The notes under the pieces were generated by a model, which did not search any database, was not told where the DNA came from, and worked only from the letters and a program-made list of their open reading frames with translations. A DNA stretch of 64,000 bases from assembly GCA_050084515.1 (NCBI GenBank), contig CM114274.1, forward strand, positions 10,230,001-10,294,000, read 5' to 3'. Below, in pieces: positions 48,982 through 60,599 of this stretch (position 1 is the first letter of the stretch; the number at the start of each line of letters is the position of its first letter). Position numbers and translations under genes: made by a program. The stretch comes from Blasia pusilla (taxonomy: Eukaryota > Marchantiophyta > Marchantiopsida > Blasiales).

Positions 48982-51900
48982 AAGAAGTAGAGTAGAAGTG
49001 ATTTCAGGCCACTTAGGGTTGCAAGTCATAGTCAAAAGTAGTCAGACTTCCCAAAATGTCTTACAATTGCCATAACATCATGATACAATTGATGCATGTG
49101 TCGAGGTCCTCCAATAAAGGAGGAAGGTCAAATGACACGTCTCCCTATGGCATGACTATAGTTATCATGTCCTGTCATAGCATCTCTAAATCAGCTCTCA
49201 ACTCCTTTTGATGTAATTGTATCCATGTCGATCATTGCATCTCAATACTTGCATACATATCTACCAAATATTCTTGAATAAGACGACCAAACCTCAATAA
49301 CATGTTATGAACTTTTGCATTAGCTCCCATTTGGAGTTGAAATGAAACAAATTATAGAGGAGTGATAGAATTTGAACTTGCCTCATGAGTCATCTCTCCA
49401 TCTTGAAGTTGGTCTTCTTCCATTCCCTCTCGAGCCTTATGATAAACATTCTCATCTCCATCTCCCTCCATCACAACATGCCCTCTTCTCATCACACTCC
49501 TTCTAAGATCATGAGAAGAGGGTATGTTGTGATCCCTTCTCCATGTAAATGAACAATAATATCACGTCCTTATCTAGGCTCACTTCCGTCTCCATGCAAA
49601 ATAGCATCAAACTCTAAAGGAGTTGGCAATGTGTATCGTTTCACATCAAGCCCTCGCTTACTACCCTTGAAGACAATATGAAAACTTGCATTACGTAAGT
49701 CCATGGCCACATATCAAAAGATAACCACATATGGATTATGAACATGTAACATGTCTTGTAATTGCCTCAAGATCTCAACCCTCAATCGATCACAATTGTC
49801 TCAATTCAAGATCCTTCTCCTTTGTTTAATTTGATACTCATCATCATGAATATAAATTTGTGTGAATCGTGGAGAATTACAGATCTTTGCATTAAGTGGT
49901 TCGATAGCATGATAGATACCACCTTGAATCCTTAAGTTCCTGCACCATTGCCATGCTCTATAACATGTGCTCCAGTAGATGCCAATTGGAGAGCACTATT
50001 ATAGACACGGGAATTACGCAAAAAATGCAGACTATTTCACGTAACACCCAAAATTAACTCCAATAGAAAAGGAGGTGAAGGCTTCAAATATGGTAATTAA
50101 ACCTTATCATGCTCAAAACACATCCCAAAAGGAGAGCTTGGAGACTTTGATGACTTAACTCTCTCGCACTTCCAATGTAGCGCTTCGTAAATCGGACACA
50201 CATCATTCATATGTCCAATGCTATAACGGCTAGTCATACAATCAATACCATCTCCCAAGCAAAGAATTCGGATATTTTTCTCTTCAAATTCACGTATGTG
50301 TGCAATATTCAATAACTTCCTCAAGTCCACCATCCTTCCACATGTTATATTTGGAACTCCAGAAAATGTACGGTCTCGTTTACCTCTGTGTAAACCTCAT
50401 GACCATTATTCTCAGATATAATATTCCTTCTTGAATAATCGCTAGTATCTCCTCCATGAGGTAATCCAACCAAATGAGCATGTCTTTGGCCATTAGCTCG
50501 TACAACTCGGAGCATATCATGTAGTCTTTGAGGGTTGGAAGGAACACAAAGACTACAAAGAATACAAATTTCAAATCTAAAATTAGCAAAAAGTGATAAC
50601 AAAACGTCAAGAAATAAGAAAAATGTAGAAATAAATAAAAGGCTATAGAAAAGAAGTGTACACTAGAGATTGCATAATAACAGTCATCAACTCAGGGACC
50701 ACATCATCCGTCCTTAAGATAGGCTTGAAAAAGAACTAAAATTTAGAAAAAATAATAATACCAATATTCTAAAAAATAAACATATGTAAAGTTTGTGCAG
50801 TGGTAGAAAAAAAAATATAAAACAAAATGATACCTTATATTATCTTCAACATCAATGTCATCAATTCCAGCCGTAGTTGTAGGAGCTACTACTTCCTCAA
50901 TTGAAGCAAGACCTATTCCAATAGATATAATCGTCCTTATCGATGAATCACCAATACTCGCCCCATTAGTTTAGCTCTAGCATATCACCATGTATGCGTC
51001 TTTGGCCTTGCGCTCGTGCAACTTGGAAGCATGTCATGTAATCGTAGAGGGTTGGAAGGAAAAAGGAAGACTACAATAAAAAATTTTCTTATAGCGTTAG
51101 TCACGAGACTTTCACATTAGAATACAAAAAAAATAACTTTAAAAAATAAGAAGAGAGCCATAGAATAGAAACGTACATAGGAGAGGACGTAACCATAATA
51201 TTAGAAGGCTCAACCACATTCGATGCACTTACTACTCGGGTGCAAAACAAACATTGTCAATATATAAACTACGTAAGCCAAAATTAGACAAAAAATTATA
51301 ATCTTGATGTACACAAGAAATAAAGTAAAATGATACCTCAGATCCATATTTACACGTCTTCAACTTTGTCCTTAAGCTCTCGCAACTTTAAGCATTTCAC
51401 GTACTCGTGCTGGATTTGGAAGTCTACAAAATAAAAGAAAGAATAGAGTTTTAAATAAATTAAGTATTTTTTCCCATAATGTACATAAAAAATTTCCAAT
51501 CTCTTAAAATAAAAATAGTGCTAAAAAACCTTATATTTTCGATGTTGTACTTGTATAAGGATGTACAAAGAGCGTATCTTGAAATGCTCACCTTTTCCTT
51601 TGAGCCTTTGCCTTTATAGCCTTCTTAAATCTTAGATGCAATATGCGTTCAATGTTCATAATGTCAAGTAAGGACCTTTTACCATTTTGTTGTGATACTT
51701 GATCCATATCCATCATATGATAAATTTTTATGCCGAAAAATATTTTCTTCAAATAAATAAAAATACATCTTCTAGAAAAGAATAAAATAAATACTTTAGC
51801 AAAAATGGTAAGTTTTTGTATATATCATATTTCAGAAAGACAATGAATCTACTATCAAGTGAGACTAGGCAGTGCTCATTTCACTTGAGTCATTAGAGTC

Positions 51901-52860
51901 ACGGTAATGACTACTACTAAGAATCCAAGACCCATACCATAAGGCATCCTACACAAAGGAATGGCCAAAAGATATGGGCTCACAGGAAGGAATGCAATGA
52001 CTAGTCGAACATGTATCTCCTTCTTCCTCCTCACCTTGGGATAACACAACGTTAATACCTTGATTAATAGGTTCTCTACACGCGTTGATAGAACTCTTGA
52101 TACTTTCCCTTCGAACACTTGCCTTACATCCTCAATTAGTACCATCATGTACTTATTTTCTACGTTCTCATAAAAAATAGGTGTTGGAATATAGCCATCA
52201 CTTGAAACTTGTACAACTTCAATTCACTAGGATTTGTAGGCATAGGCTCATATGTTTCTTCACCAAGAGGAACATACGATTCACGATCACTACCTCGCCT
52301 CATCATTTTTGAAATCCTCGCTTGCTCCTACACTTCTCAGCAATAACATGCAAATTTGTAAGAAATCATTACTTTTAAATAATTTCACATATGACAATAA
52401 AAACAACATAGGAAAGAGTTTTTAAAGTTTCTTTTAATATGAGTATAGGTCCCAACCAAAAAATAAATCATCTTGGCTAATTGTGCTCATTGCTATACTC
52501 ACCATTTCAATCATGATGAGGAGAAAGAGTATCCAACATAAAATTTCCAATCTCATTACTATCACCACTATTATCGATATCCCTATAATTGATATCCCTA
52601 TATTCCCTATCAAACTTATCACCAACATACCATCCCTCGCAATCATAAAGAGAGGTGGAGCATTACTCTACATCATCATGTTCTTCAAGACCAGGGCATA
52701 CTTCTATGGAGTATCTCTCATTACTATTAAGGGTACCCACAACTTTGTGGCCTCTGCCAAATTCCCTAACTTCCTCAACCTCATCGAAAAAATTAGGAGG
52801 AGAGGACAAAGTAGGCTCAATATGAAGAAAATGATGTGAGAAAACACAAAGTGACGAAAT
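48982..52860 (-). pseudogene. Decayed autonomous Helitron, N-terminal segment with Rep start
   Basis: Minus strand. From about 50330: YEALHWKCERVKSSKS and FGMCFEHDKV (the usual Helitron Cys/His region near the N-terminus), then VYNSALQLASTGAHV, GGIYHAIEPLNAKICNSPRF, YIHDDEYQIKQRRRIL, RDIIIHLHGEG, LIQEYLVDMYASIE, QKELRADLEML and GGPRHMHQLYHDVMAIV, and finally TMTCNPKWPEIT immediately before the LTR. All are landmarks of plant Helitron proteins, split by stops and frameshifts. Upstream (50345-52860) are short exon-like blocks: three related segments near 50510, 51040 and 51400 (NPQRLHDMLRVVRA type) and an acidic, Asp/Tyr-rich block near 52600 (YRDINYRDIDNSGD). The 5' end of the element is not defined. 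Confidence 0.8.
49471..49532. repeat. 22-bp inverted repeat with one mismatch, 18-nt loop
   Basis: Arms 49471-49492 and 49511-49532. It interrupts the decayed Rep coding sequence, so it was probably inserted or created after decay began. Confidence 0.85.
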
Positions 52861-53058
52861 CACTGAAATCTTTACATAACTTAGAGATACAAAGTGGCCT
52901 AGTCCGTCCGTGCGCTCACAGAAGAGCTTCGATGGAACCTAAACATGGAGATAACTCGACATACGAGAATACTACCATTGCGACTCTCGACTATTTCACT
53001 ACTCGAGAAACTAGGGTTTTTACCTATTTTTCTTCGTTTCTATTAATAGAAATTTTGC

Positions 53059-53136
53059 CAATATGCCAAGACGACACGGACCCCCGCGTCGTCTTGGCAT
53101 ATTGCATTAGGGTGCCCCACACCCTGATGCAATATA
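53059..53136. repeat. Two adjacent hairpins near the Helitron's expected 5' side
   Basis: Hairpin 1: perfect 17-bp arms 53059-53075 and 53088-53104, loop ACGGACCCCCGC. Hairpin 2: about 14-16 bp arms between 53101 and 53136 (ATTGCATTAGGGTG against CACCCTGATGCAAT). They overlap by a few bases, forming a compact double hairpin with GC-rich loops in an AT-rich setting. Confidence 0.8.
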
Positions 53137-54300
53137 GGGTTAGATAATCCTAGTACCGCTATTCCGTAAACCACCTACGTCATATTACTATGACTCCTTC
53201 AACGTCTAAGTCGGAACCATCAATCTAGGCTTCTCCTCATACAAGGGGGCCGATCAGATTAATGATGCTCACAGAAGTGGATGTTGAGAATCCAACAAAT
53301 GAGATTGTATTGCCAATGTAGTGATGTCAAGTAATCCAGAGCCAAAATTTTGGGAATTGTGGGGAGGGTACCAATCTTTTGTGGACCAAGAGCACCAGAG
53401 CCTACCATTTTTCGTCCAGACAATCAAGTCATTGTATAATAGTCTCTCTATGAGTTATTTATCTTTGTCTATCTCAATATGAAATCGAGAGAGTTACCCT
53501 CTCCAAGAATACGCTCTCCTAGGGATTTATGGTCATATTCAAGACATCGGAAGGTATTATCTGAGATAATGGGATGACGTGAATTCTCTCATCATTGATT
53601 TGATCTCGAGACAGTCAGAGTCACAATGTTGAAGAGGTTCAAGGCAACATGTAGATCCCTGTAATTACTCACTAAGTTCATGGGATGACGGGAATTCCCA
53701 CGGAATGCTAGTCTGATCTTGGGATGGTCAAGTTCACAACTTCAAAGAGCTATGTTGAAGGCAACGGGTGAATTTCCGCTACGATCTTAGAACGCCAAGT
53801 TTTGCGCTCGTTTTCAGATTGTTGATTACTCTCCTCTCTGATGATCTCTTTGATTCTTGGGTTCCCACAAGCGTAGGAATCGGACAAGGATCCACTGTTT
53901 GAGGCATACAATAATACCGCATTGCCAATGTTCGTCTCTACTTAGTGCACTACAAGTGTTCATATAATCGCTCTTGCCTGTGGAAGACGCAAATGCCTGA
54001 TCGATCACTTCGAGAAGAATCGATCGCAACACCATATGACATGCGGAGTTCCATCAAAGACAAGAGTCCGTTCCATGACGTCACCGAAGGCTCACAAAGG
54101 CCACTCTAAAAATGCATATGTGAGTCATTTTCAAAGCACAAGTCAAGATAATGAGCATCTTCTTTTCGTGCAACAAGGCATCGTAGAGGGCTTGCTACGT
54201 TAGATTTGGCTTTTGGCTTTGCTGGTTTCGTGCAGCTCACACTTCTTGGTGATCATCACTTTGCTGGCGGGCAAGGTCATATGGGCCAATCAATATGAGG
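53137..54300. other. Intergenic with one imperfect tandem duplication
   Basis: At 53567-53780 a unit of about 115 bp is duplicated (ATGGGATGACG(T/G)GAATTC, CTGATCT, ATGTTGAAG...CAAGGCAAC). No gene seen. Confidence 0.45.
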
Positions 54301-54311
54301 AAGAAATTGGA

Positions 54312-54462
<151 letters not shown>

Positions 54463-54978
54463 ATTGAAGCTAGGGGTGTGTGGGGCTTGGTGTGGTGGAT
54501 GTAGATAGTGCCCTTGAGTGTTGGGTACTCAGACCGGGAAGTTGATGCATATGGGAGGTTGATCCGTGGGATGTGAATCAAGCATGGTGCATGGATTCTC
54601 TGGTCTTGGGAAAAAAAAATGAAGAGACTCGTAGTCAGAATCAACTTGGGTAGTTGAAGATATTGAGGGTACAAAAGCGTCTATGTGCCGATCACCTATG
54701 AGACAATTTTCAACCTAGCTAAAGTCGGGTGGCACCAACTTTCATTGTGCGTATCTTTTCGGATTTTTTTCTCCATGCTGTGCTTGGAGACATTTAGTGT
54801 TGTGCTTGGGCGGTCACTCCTTGAGTAGGAGGTCTTGGAAACATTCCCGTGTGTCACATCTGAGTTGCCGATAGGCCGAGATCTATTGTGGATAGGGTAT
54901 AGGAAACAATGGATTGTCTTGAGTGTAACTTTATCCCGAGGTGTCAGATGAGGTTGAGGATAGGTCCGTTGGAGGTGC

Positions 54979-55047
54979 GGTAAGAGGAGAGGAGGAGAGA
55001 GAAGAGAGGAAGAGAGGAGAGAGAAGAGAGGAAGAGAGGAGAGAGGA
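54979..55047. repeat. Purine minisatellite (GAGGAGAGAGAAGA type)
   Basis: Three near-identical 24-bp units of GAGAGAAGAGAGGAAGAGAG in an all-purine strand. No coding signal. 55050-55619 holds no recognisable gene. Confidence 0.8.
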
Positions 55048-55619
55048 AACTACCTTCAACCGAAATAGATACTTTTTTTTGAAGAGAGTTTCCGTTGGGT
55101 TGAAGAGAGGAAACTTTTTGTATGAATTTTTTTGCACTTTTTTGTTCAGTTATTAAGTAGTCCCACAGTTTTTTTTTCTCTTTCATATTTTGGCAACCCA
55201 TCTGAGTCCGACCGGTTGCAAATTGCGCAAAATATACAAAACTGAAAAATCAGTGGAATCATAAGTGTGGAACCAATCACTTTTTCCATCCAAGGTCTGG
55301 AAACAATCTACCATTTTCCCTGGGCTGAATAGAGTTCAAGCTATAAGTGAAGGTTCTTGAAAAATGAAAGTACAATCTAAAACCTCATTTTGCATCCTCA
55401 AAGAGGTTTGTTTAAAATACTTCGCACTTCTTTGAGGGATGGTGGTTGGTGGATTCCTACTCCTACCTCCGACTCTCTTAAAACTACTAAAGCAACACAT
55501 AGTACATGTGCTTACAAGGGAAATACCTTTTGCCACTTGTCTCTCTTTTGGACAAAGTCATCACATGAACATGTGGGAAAGCAATGATGTGCACCACATA
55601 CACCCCGTGACACTTGAAT

Positions 55620-58600
55620 TTACAATGTTGTTCTGACCCAATACATCCTTCTTATTCCATTGCCACTCATGACATCTTTCGTGGCGATGATCTCCATTTT
55701 TGCCTCCCGAGCTGATGCAATTCGCTTTGCTCTCTCCACCGTTGGCCTACACATTCTGTTTCTCTTCACCCCATTTCTAGACTCAAACAGAAATAATGGA
55801 TTGAGATCATCCACCTTCTCCGGATACATGTTGACATCAATCTTGGGTTGAATACGAAATGCAAAGGACTCTGTAAAGCGAACATGCTCCGAACTTCCCC
55901 CGTCTACGAGTCTGAAACCGACACTTATAAGATTGTCCACTTCGTCTTGAGTGCAGTTCGTACCTGCGGCGATGGGCCAAATCGTGGGGGTATTCCCCGG
56001 AGCTCCAATGGCAGCCGGATAAGACTTCCGAAAAGCGCAAGATTCATTTGGGCAGAAGAAGTACTTCAATTGATCCCCGGTCCTCGTGAAACGATCAAAG
56101 GTTTTGAGTCCCCAAAACCCAGGCAGAGGTCGTCGAGTCCTTGTACAGTTCTTATTTAGGAAAGTGCCGCATGCTCTCCTAATGCCATCAGATCCTGCCC
56201 TGCAGGTGGGTCCACGTCATGGGTTGCTCCAAGATATATGCCACCGTTTTAGGTTGCAATCCACCTCCATTACCAGAATCCCATATTGTTGAACCACCCC
56301 AATGACAGGATATTGCGAACTTCCAGCAACGGAGGGGTTTTGAAATAAGACATTCACTGATTTTGGAGAAGGGTCTCCATCACGGATTTGGAACGGGTCC
56401 GGGGTCCCCGAATACCTGGGCGGCGTAATTTCCTCATCCAAATCAATCACCGGATTCGTTCCTTGATGCTACCTCTTCACATGCCTGAAGTCAAGATACT
56501 TATCTGGTCTCCACGAGTCTCGCTCGGAGTGCTCTACCACCATCTGTATGGGACGTCTAGAAACCCGCCCACGAATATCCCCACCAATGTGTATGTCTTG
56601 CTCGAGGGGAGTTCCAGCTACGCACCGGTTGAAGGCTTCCACATACAGTTTTTCATCATCAGATCTCACAGCCGCCCTGACATAGAGCTTGTAGATCGAC
56701 GATCCCCTTCCTTTTGTTATGCCTTTTGTGAGGAAGATATGGGATGCTGCAGACTGTAGCATTGCTCTTTTCTGGTCTTGTTGGCATGCCTCCACAAGTG
56801 AAATTCGTTGGCATGCTTGTGACAACCTCCAGGAGGAATGAACACTTTCTGCTCCACTTGTGTTGGGGCAGAGGGCATTTTCATGAATGTTCAATCCCTG
56901 CAACGACGGCAATGTTAGAAGGGAACGAAAATAACTCAGGAGTCAAAGAAATAAGCTACTTGTCGGAACCAGATGGGTTGCAAGGCCGAGGCATCCCATG
57001 AACGACTCTGCGACCCGTCGGGTCCCGACGTGTTGCAACCCTAAACCCACCTACTGCAACCCGTCAGAACCAGACGGGTTGCAAGGCCGAGGAATCCCAT
57101 GAACGACTCTGCGACCCGTCGGGTCCCAACGTGTTGCAACCCTAAACCCACCTACTACAACCCGTCGGATTCAGACGGGTTGCAAGAACCTGTGGCCACT
57201 CTGGAAGATCCAAGTGCAAGTCATCCGAAACCCATCCGGGTCGAACTATTTGCAGGCCTTGTATACATGCAACTTGCATACTTGTCTACGGGTTGCACCA
57301 AAATTCTGGATGCAACCCGTCAGTTTCCGTCGGGTTGCACACTCGAGCAACCCGTCGTATCCGACAGCTTCCTTGGTTTCTTCGGTTTGAAATCCCTATA
57401 GTTCCCACGCTTCTCAACTTGAGCTGCAACTTTACAAACAATTCTCAGCGTGAGCTTGACAAGACAAAATAGTGAACTCACCTGCCGCATGAAGTTTCCC
57501 CATTATCTCATAATGCATAGTCCACCAACTCAACCAAGAGCACAACTCTTTGTACTTCCCTTAATCGCATGCTTCCTCCACCACCCATGAAGTTCTTCTT
57601 GGCATTCCATGGCTGCTTCAAGGTTTTTTGCCCTTGCAACGTTGGAGTAGAGTGACATGCTCTGTCCTCTTATTCTCCTTGATGCAAGATTTGGTGTACA
57701 GTCACGGTATTGCCAATGGAAAGCATCCGACCTTTCCCTCTCCGGTTGAACCTCTCCACCCGAGAACACTTCCCGGATAGCAATCCACCCAGGTTGTGCA
57801 TTGTCCGCCATGAACCCATAAATTTCCGGAAGTGGCCTTTTGTTTTCTTTCACCACCTCCAATAAGAGTAACCAGCACATCTTCAAACTGCGAACGTCTT
57901 CTGCCCGTACTTCACAGACAAATATAGTTTTGAGTCCCTTCTCCACATGGTCATAAACGTGAGCACCCATTGTCAACCATCCGTTCAGCACTCTGTAGCA
58001 AATATCAAAGCTTACCCAGCTGCCGTAAAGATCTTCCCCTTCCCTCATTCGATCTATATGATCGAGGCCACTTGATAGACATGTGGTTGACATTTTGAAG
58101 ACATAGGCCCTGGATCCCTCGCCTCCTTGGCCCATGAACTGCCATCTCTGAATGAATGGAAATCTGAGTTGGCCTTGATTCTGGCGATGGCATCCATTTC
58201 GGCCGTCTTTCCATCCAGAACCCGTATTTGACGCAGCAAATTCCGGAAGCATTCAGATCAGCAAGAAATGCGAGATTTTCCCATAGTTGTCTCTTCTGAG
58301 CCGCTATGATCTCGCCCTATCTAGGGATTCCAAGAAATTGTTCACAAATTTGTGATGCCGTTGTGAGCTTGATCACTCCGGGCTTTGAACCCGGAGAGTT
58401 TCTGTAGACCTCGACAACTTTCTTCGCCACATCCTCCTTGATGTGTCTCTGAATTGCATCGGTCCGCGAGGATGAGTGTGGGGAGCCAACATGAACGCCG
58501 GCCTTGTGTACTCGGCGTGGAGCCCAAGTCATGGACAATGAAAAATATGTATGCAGGACACGCTCCAACGCGAGAAGGCGATGCGACAATGAGGACATCG

Positions 58601-59386
58601 ATGGCCTCCCGGCGGTATGGTGGCACCGACCTCGTATGGAGTTTCTGCATTCTTGGGGGGAATTGCGACGTATTGACTCGCCCGTTGCGCTCTAGATACG
58701 GGCATGCTGGATTTCTACACTCCACGGCTCCAACGCATTGGAGGCGGGAGACAATCCAAGGACCATATGGAATTGAAGCACTAGTCCGTTGAAGCCTGCA
58801 CCATCGATGACAATCAGACTTTCTGTCCATACCCTTCAGGCGTCCTCCATCTTTCTTTTGAGCTGGAGCAACAAGTGGAGGCAACTCAAAAATGCAATTA
58901 CCATCGTACGTGGGCGGCAGCTGGTCGACAAGAATGTGCTTGAACATTTTCAAGGCCAAAGACGAAAGCAAACTATTGCGTGATACTCGCAAGAGGAACG
59001 AGTAGATGGACAAAGGGCCTAGTTGGTGTCCGACAGATCCACTAAGGTTGATAACATCCGGAATCTCTTCAGGAAGAACAACATTGTTACGAGCGTGTGA
59101 AGTTGGAGTCGAAGTCGGATCTACTCAGCTAGGAGTTGCAAACGTAGAGCTCGGAGCACTAGGAAATTCTCGACCAAACTTGGGAAACAGAGGAATTCAG
59201 GGGCAGGCCGTAAACTCTGTATTGACCATTTGCTAGAGGTAGGAGATTCCATAATTTACGGTCTGCAATCACTGGCTGGATTGTCTCACCTATTATGTCC
59301 TCCGTACCGTCCACCCTAACATCCTTGGATACAAAGATGGTTCCAATTTGGAGAAGAAATCGAACAGAGAGAAAATTTTCATCCAT
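55620..59386 (-). pseudogene. Decayed transposase-like gene (MULE-like by eye), arm 1 of a divergent pair
   Basis: Coding fragments run from ATG 59386 (MDENFLSVRFLLQ) to a stop at 55620, in shifting frames. In order: HILVDQLPPTYDGNCIFELP; a Cys cluster CRNPACPYL (two Cys four residues apart); TDAIQRHIKEDVAKKVVEVY; DLYGSWVSFDICYRVLNGW; GFMADNAQPGWIAIREVF...DAFHWQ (57700-57830), whose D...AxxxVF...FHW spacing recalls MULE-type catalytic regions; SSIYKLYVRAAVRSDDEKLY, EQDIHIGGDIRG and HSERDSWRPDKYLDF; and a C-terminal FFCPNESCAF zinc-like pair with a basic tail. One clear intron, GCGGCAG|GTGAGT (57481) to GTTGCAG|GGATTG (56899), contains palindrome cluster 1. The family assignment is an inference from motif layout; decay by stops and frameshifts is visible. 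Confidence 0.6.
56957..57372. repeat. Palindrome cluster 1: seven copies in an intron
   Basis: Copies of the 27-nt palindrome family at about 56957-56983, 57011-57037, 57056-57083, 57111-57137, 57157-57184, 57311-57338 and 57345-57372. 56963-57184 is also a 101-bp tandem duplication (starts 56963, 57064, 57165) carrying two palindromes per unit, one canonical (CAACCCGTC...GACGGGTTG) and one variant (CGACCCGTCGGGTCCCGACG). All lie inside the intron 57481-56899 of the minus-strand gene. Confidence 0.9.
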
Positions 59387-59532
59387 TGCTATGAAAGACT
59401 CAAGAGCTTACGGTCGAACGATTTTTGATTGAGGAAGGGCCGCCAGATGACTGCCACAAGTGAGCTTCACATAATTATCCATTCCCAGAATTTTTGTATG
59501 GGAGGAGAGTGAGAATGAGAATGATAATTTTT

Positions 59533-59540
59533 AATTTATA
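59533..59540 (-). promoter_or_regulatory. Probable TATA box for the minus-strand gene
   Basis: TATAAATT read on the minus strand, about 150 bp before ATG 59386 and on the far side of the palindrome array from the plus-strand TATA box. Position fits a core promoter; not otherwise supported. Confidence 0.4.
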
Positions 59541-59714
59541 GTGAATAGGAAATCAAATACTCCTGACAGAATTTTACTGACAAGATGAAGTTTGGTAGGT
59601 GAAATTGTCTGACACAATGGATTCAATTATGTTGCAACCGATTCAATTCTGTTGCAATCTGTTACAGGATTTGGGAAGCATAGACGTGGGTTGCGAAGCA
59701 CACTTCATTTTTTT

Positions 59715-60398
59715 GGAACCCGTCGGAGTCCTGGTAACTCAACTATTAACCCAAGCTAAGTGAAGCCTGCAACCCGTCGGCTTTGGAAGGGTTGCACCCT
59801 TCTGCCTTACCTTGAAACGCAAACATGATCAAAGCTGGCAACCCGTCGCTCTCCGACAAGCTGCTTGGATACCGCGCCTTCTTGCCCGAAGATGGCGGAG
59901 GCTTGCAACCCATCGGCATCAGACGGGTTGCCCAATTATCTCACGGTGTAACACTTACATGCAGGAAGCGTGCAAACCGTCTGTTCCCGACGAGTTCCAC
60001 GGGTGCCGCACCTTCTTGCCCAAAGACGGCGAGGCGTGCAACCCGTTGCCCTCCAACGGGTTGCGCAAGGGCCTCGCCTTGTTTCGCTTCCATGAAGGAA
60101 GCGTGCAACTTGTCGGCCTCCGACGAGTTGCGCGGGAAGCCCGCGTTGTTAACCCTTGACGAGGGAAGCGTGCAACCCAATGGTCTCCGACGGGTTGCGC
60201 GGGTACGTCCCGTTCTTGTCTGAAGACTCGGAGGCGCGCAACCTGTCGGTCTCCGACGGGTTGAGCGGGTACCTCACGTTCTTGTCCAAAGACGGCGGAG
60301 GCGCTCAACCTATCGGTCTCTGACGCGTTGCTCGCACACCTCGCGTTCTCGTCCCAGGACGGCGGAGGCGCGCAACCTGTCGGACTCCGACGGGTTGC
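59715..60398. repeat. Palindrome cluster 2: regular 66-67 bp array in the shared promoter
   Basis: 27-nt palindromes start at 59770, 59838, 59905, 59972, 60038, 60105, 60172, 60238, 60305 and 60372, with a half-copy at 59715. Intervals are 68, 67, 67, 66, 67, 67, 66, 67 and 67 bp. Spacers of about 39-40 bp are related to each other (CTTCTTGCCC(G/A)AAGA, GGCGGAGGCG phrases) but far more variable than the palindromes. The array fills the interval between the two divergent TATA boxes. A 148-codon minus ORF (60401-59955) crosses it without keeping the repeat in one frame. Confidence 0.93.
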
Positions 60399-60487
60399 CA
60401 TTTTTCACGTCCAGACTTCCGGAACGGCCGACACGTCGCCGTCGGAAGGACAATGCGACCCAACGGTCAGCCCAACGGCTAGAAAAG

Positions 60488-60495
60488 TATAAATA
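60488..60495 (+). promoter_or_regulatory. Probable TATA box for the plus-strand gene
   Basis: TATAAATA in the context AAAAGTATAAATAGGGGAG, followed 25-35 bp on by TCATTTCGG/TTCTCATTTC as a plausible start region. A textbook-looking plant TATA box 90 bp to the right of the last palindrome. Confidence 0.6.
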
Positions 60496-60599
60496 GGGGA
60501 GAAATCGCTCATTTCGGTTTCTCATTTCACGATCTCCATTGCTCTCCCGCGCAGCAGCTGATTAGATACCAAGGGGCGCTTCACACGGCGAGTCATCGC

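Noticed and set aside
59770-60398. Regular palindromic repeats with spacers resembling a CRISPR array
   Set aside because: Eukaryotic nuclear context, no cas genes, spacers clearly related to one another, and the same palindrome recurring in introns. Treated as a repeat array.
59955-60401. 148-codon minus-strand ORF across the palindrome array
   Set aside because: Open only because of GC-rich repeat composition; the 66-67 bp period does not keep one frame, and there is no recognisable protein.
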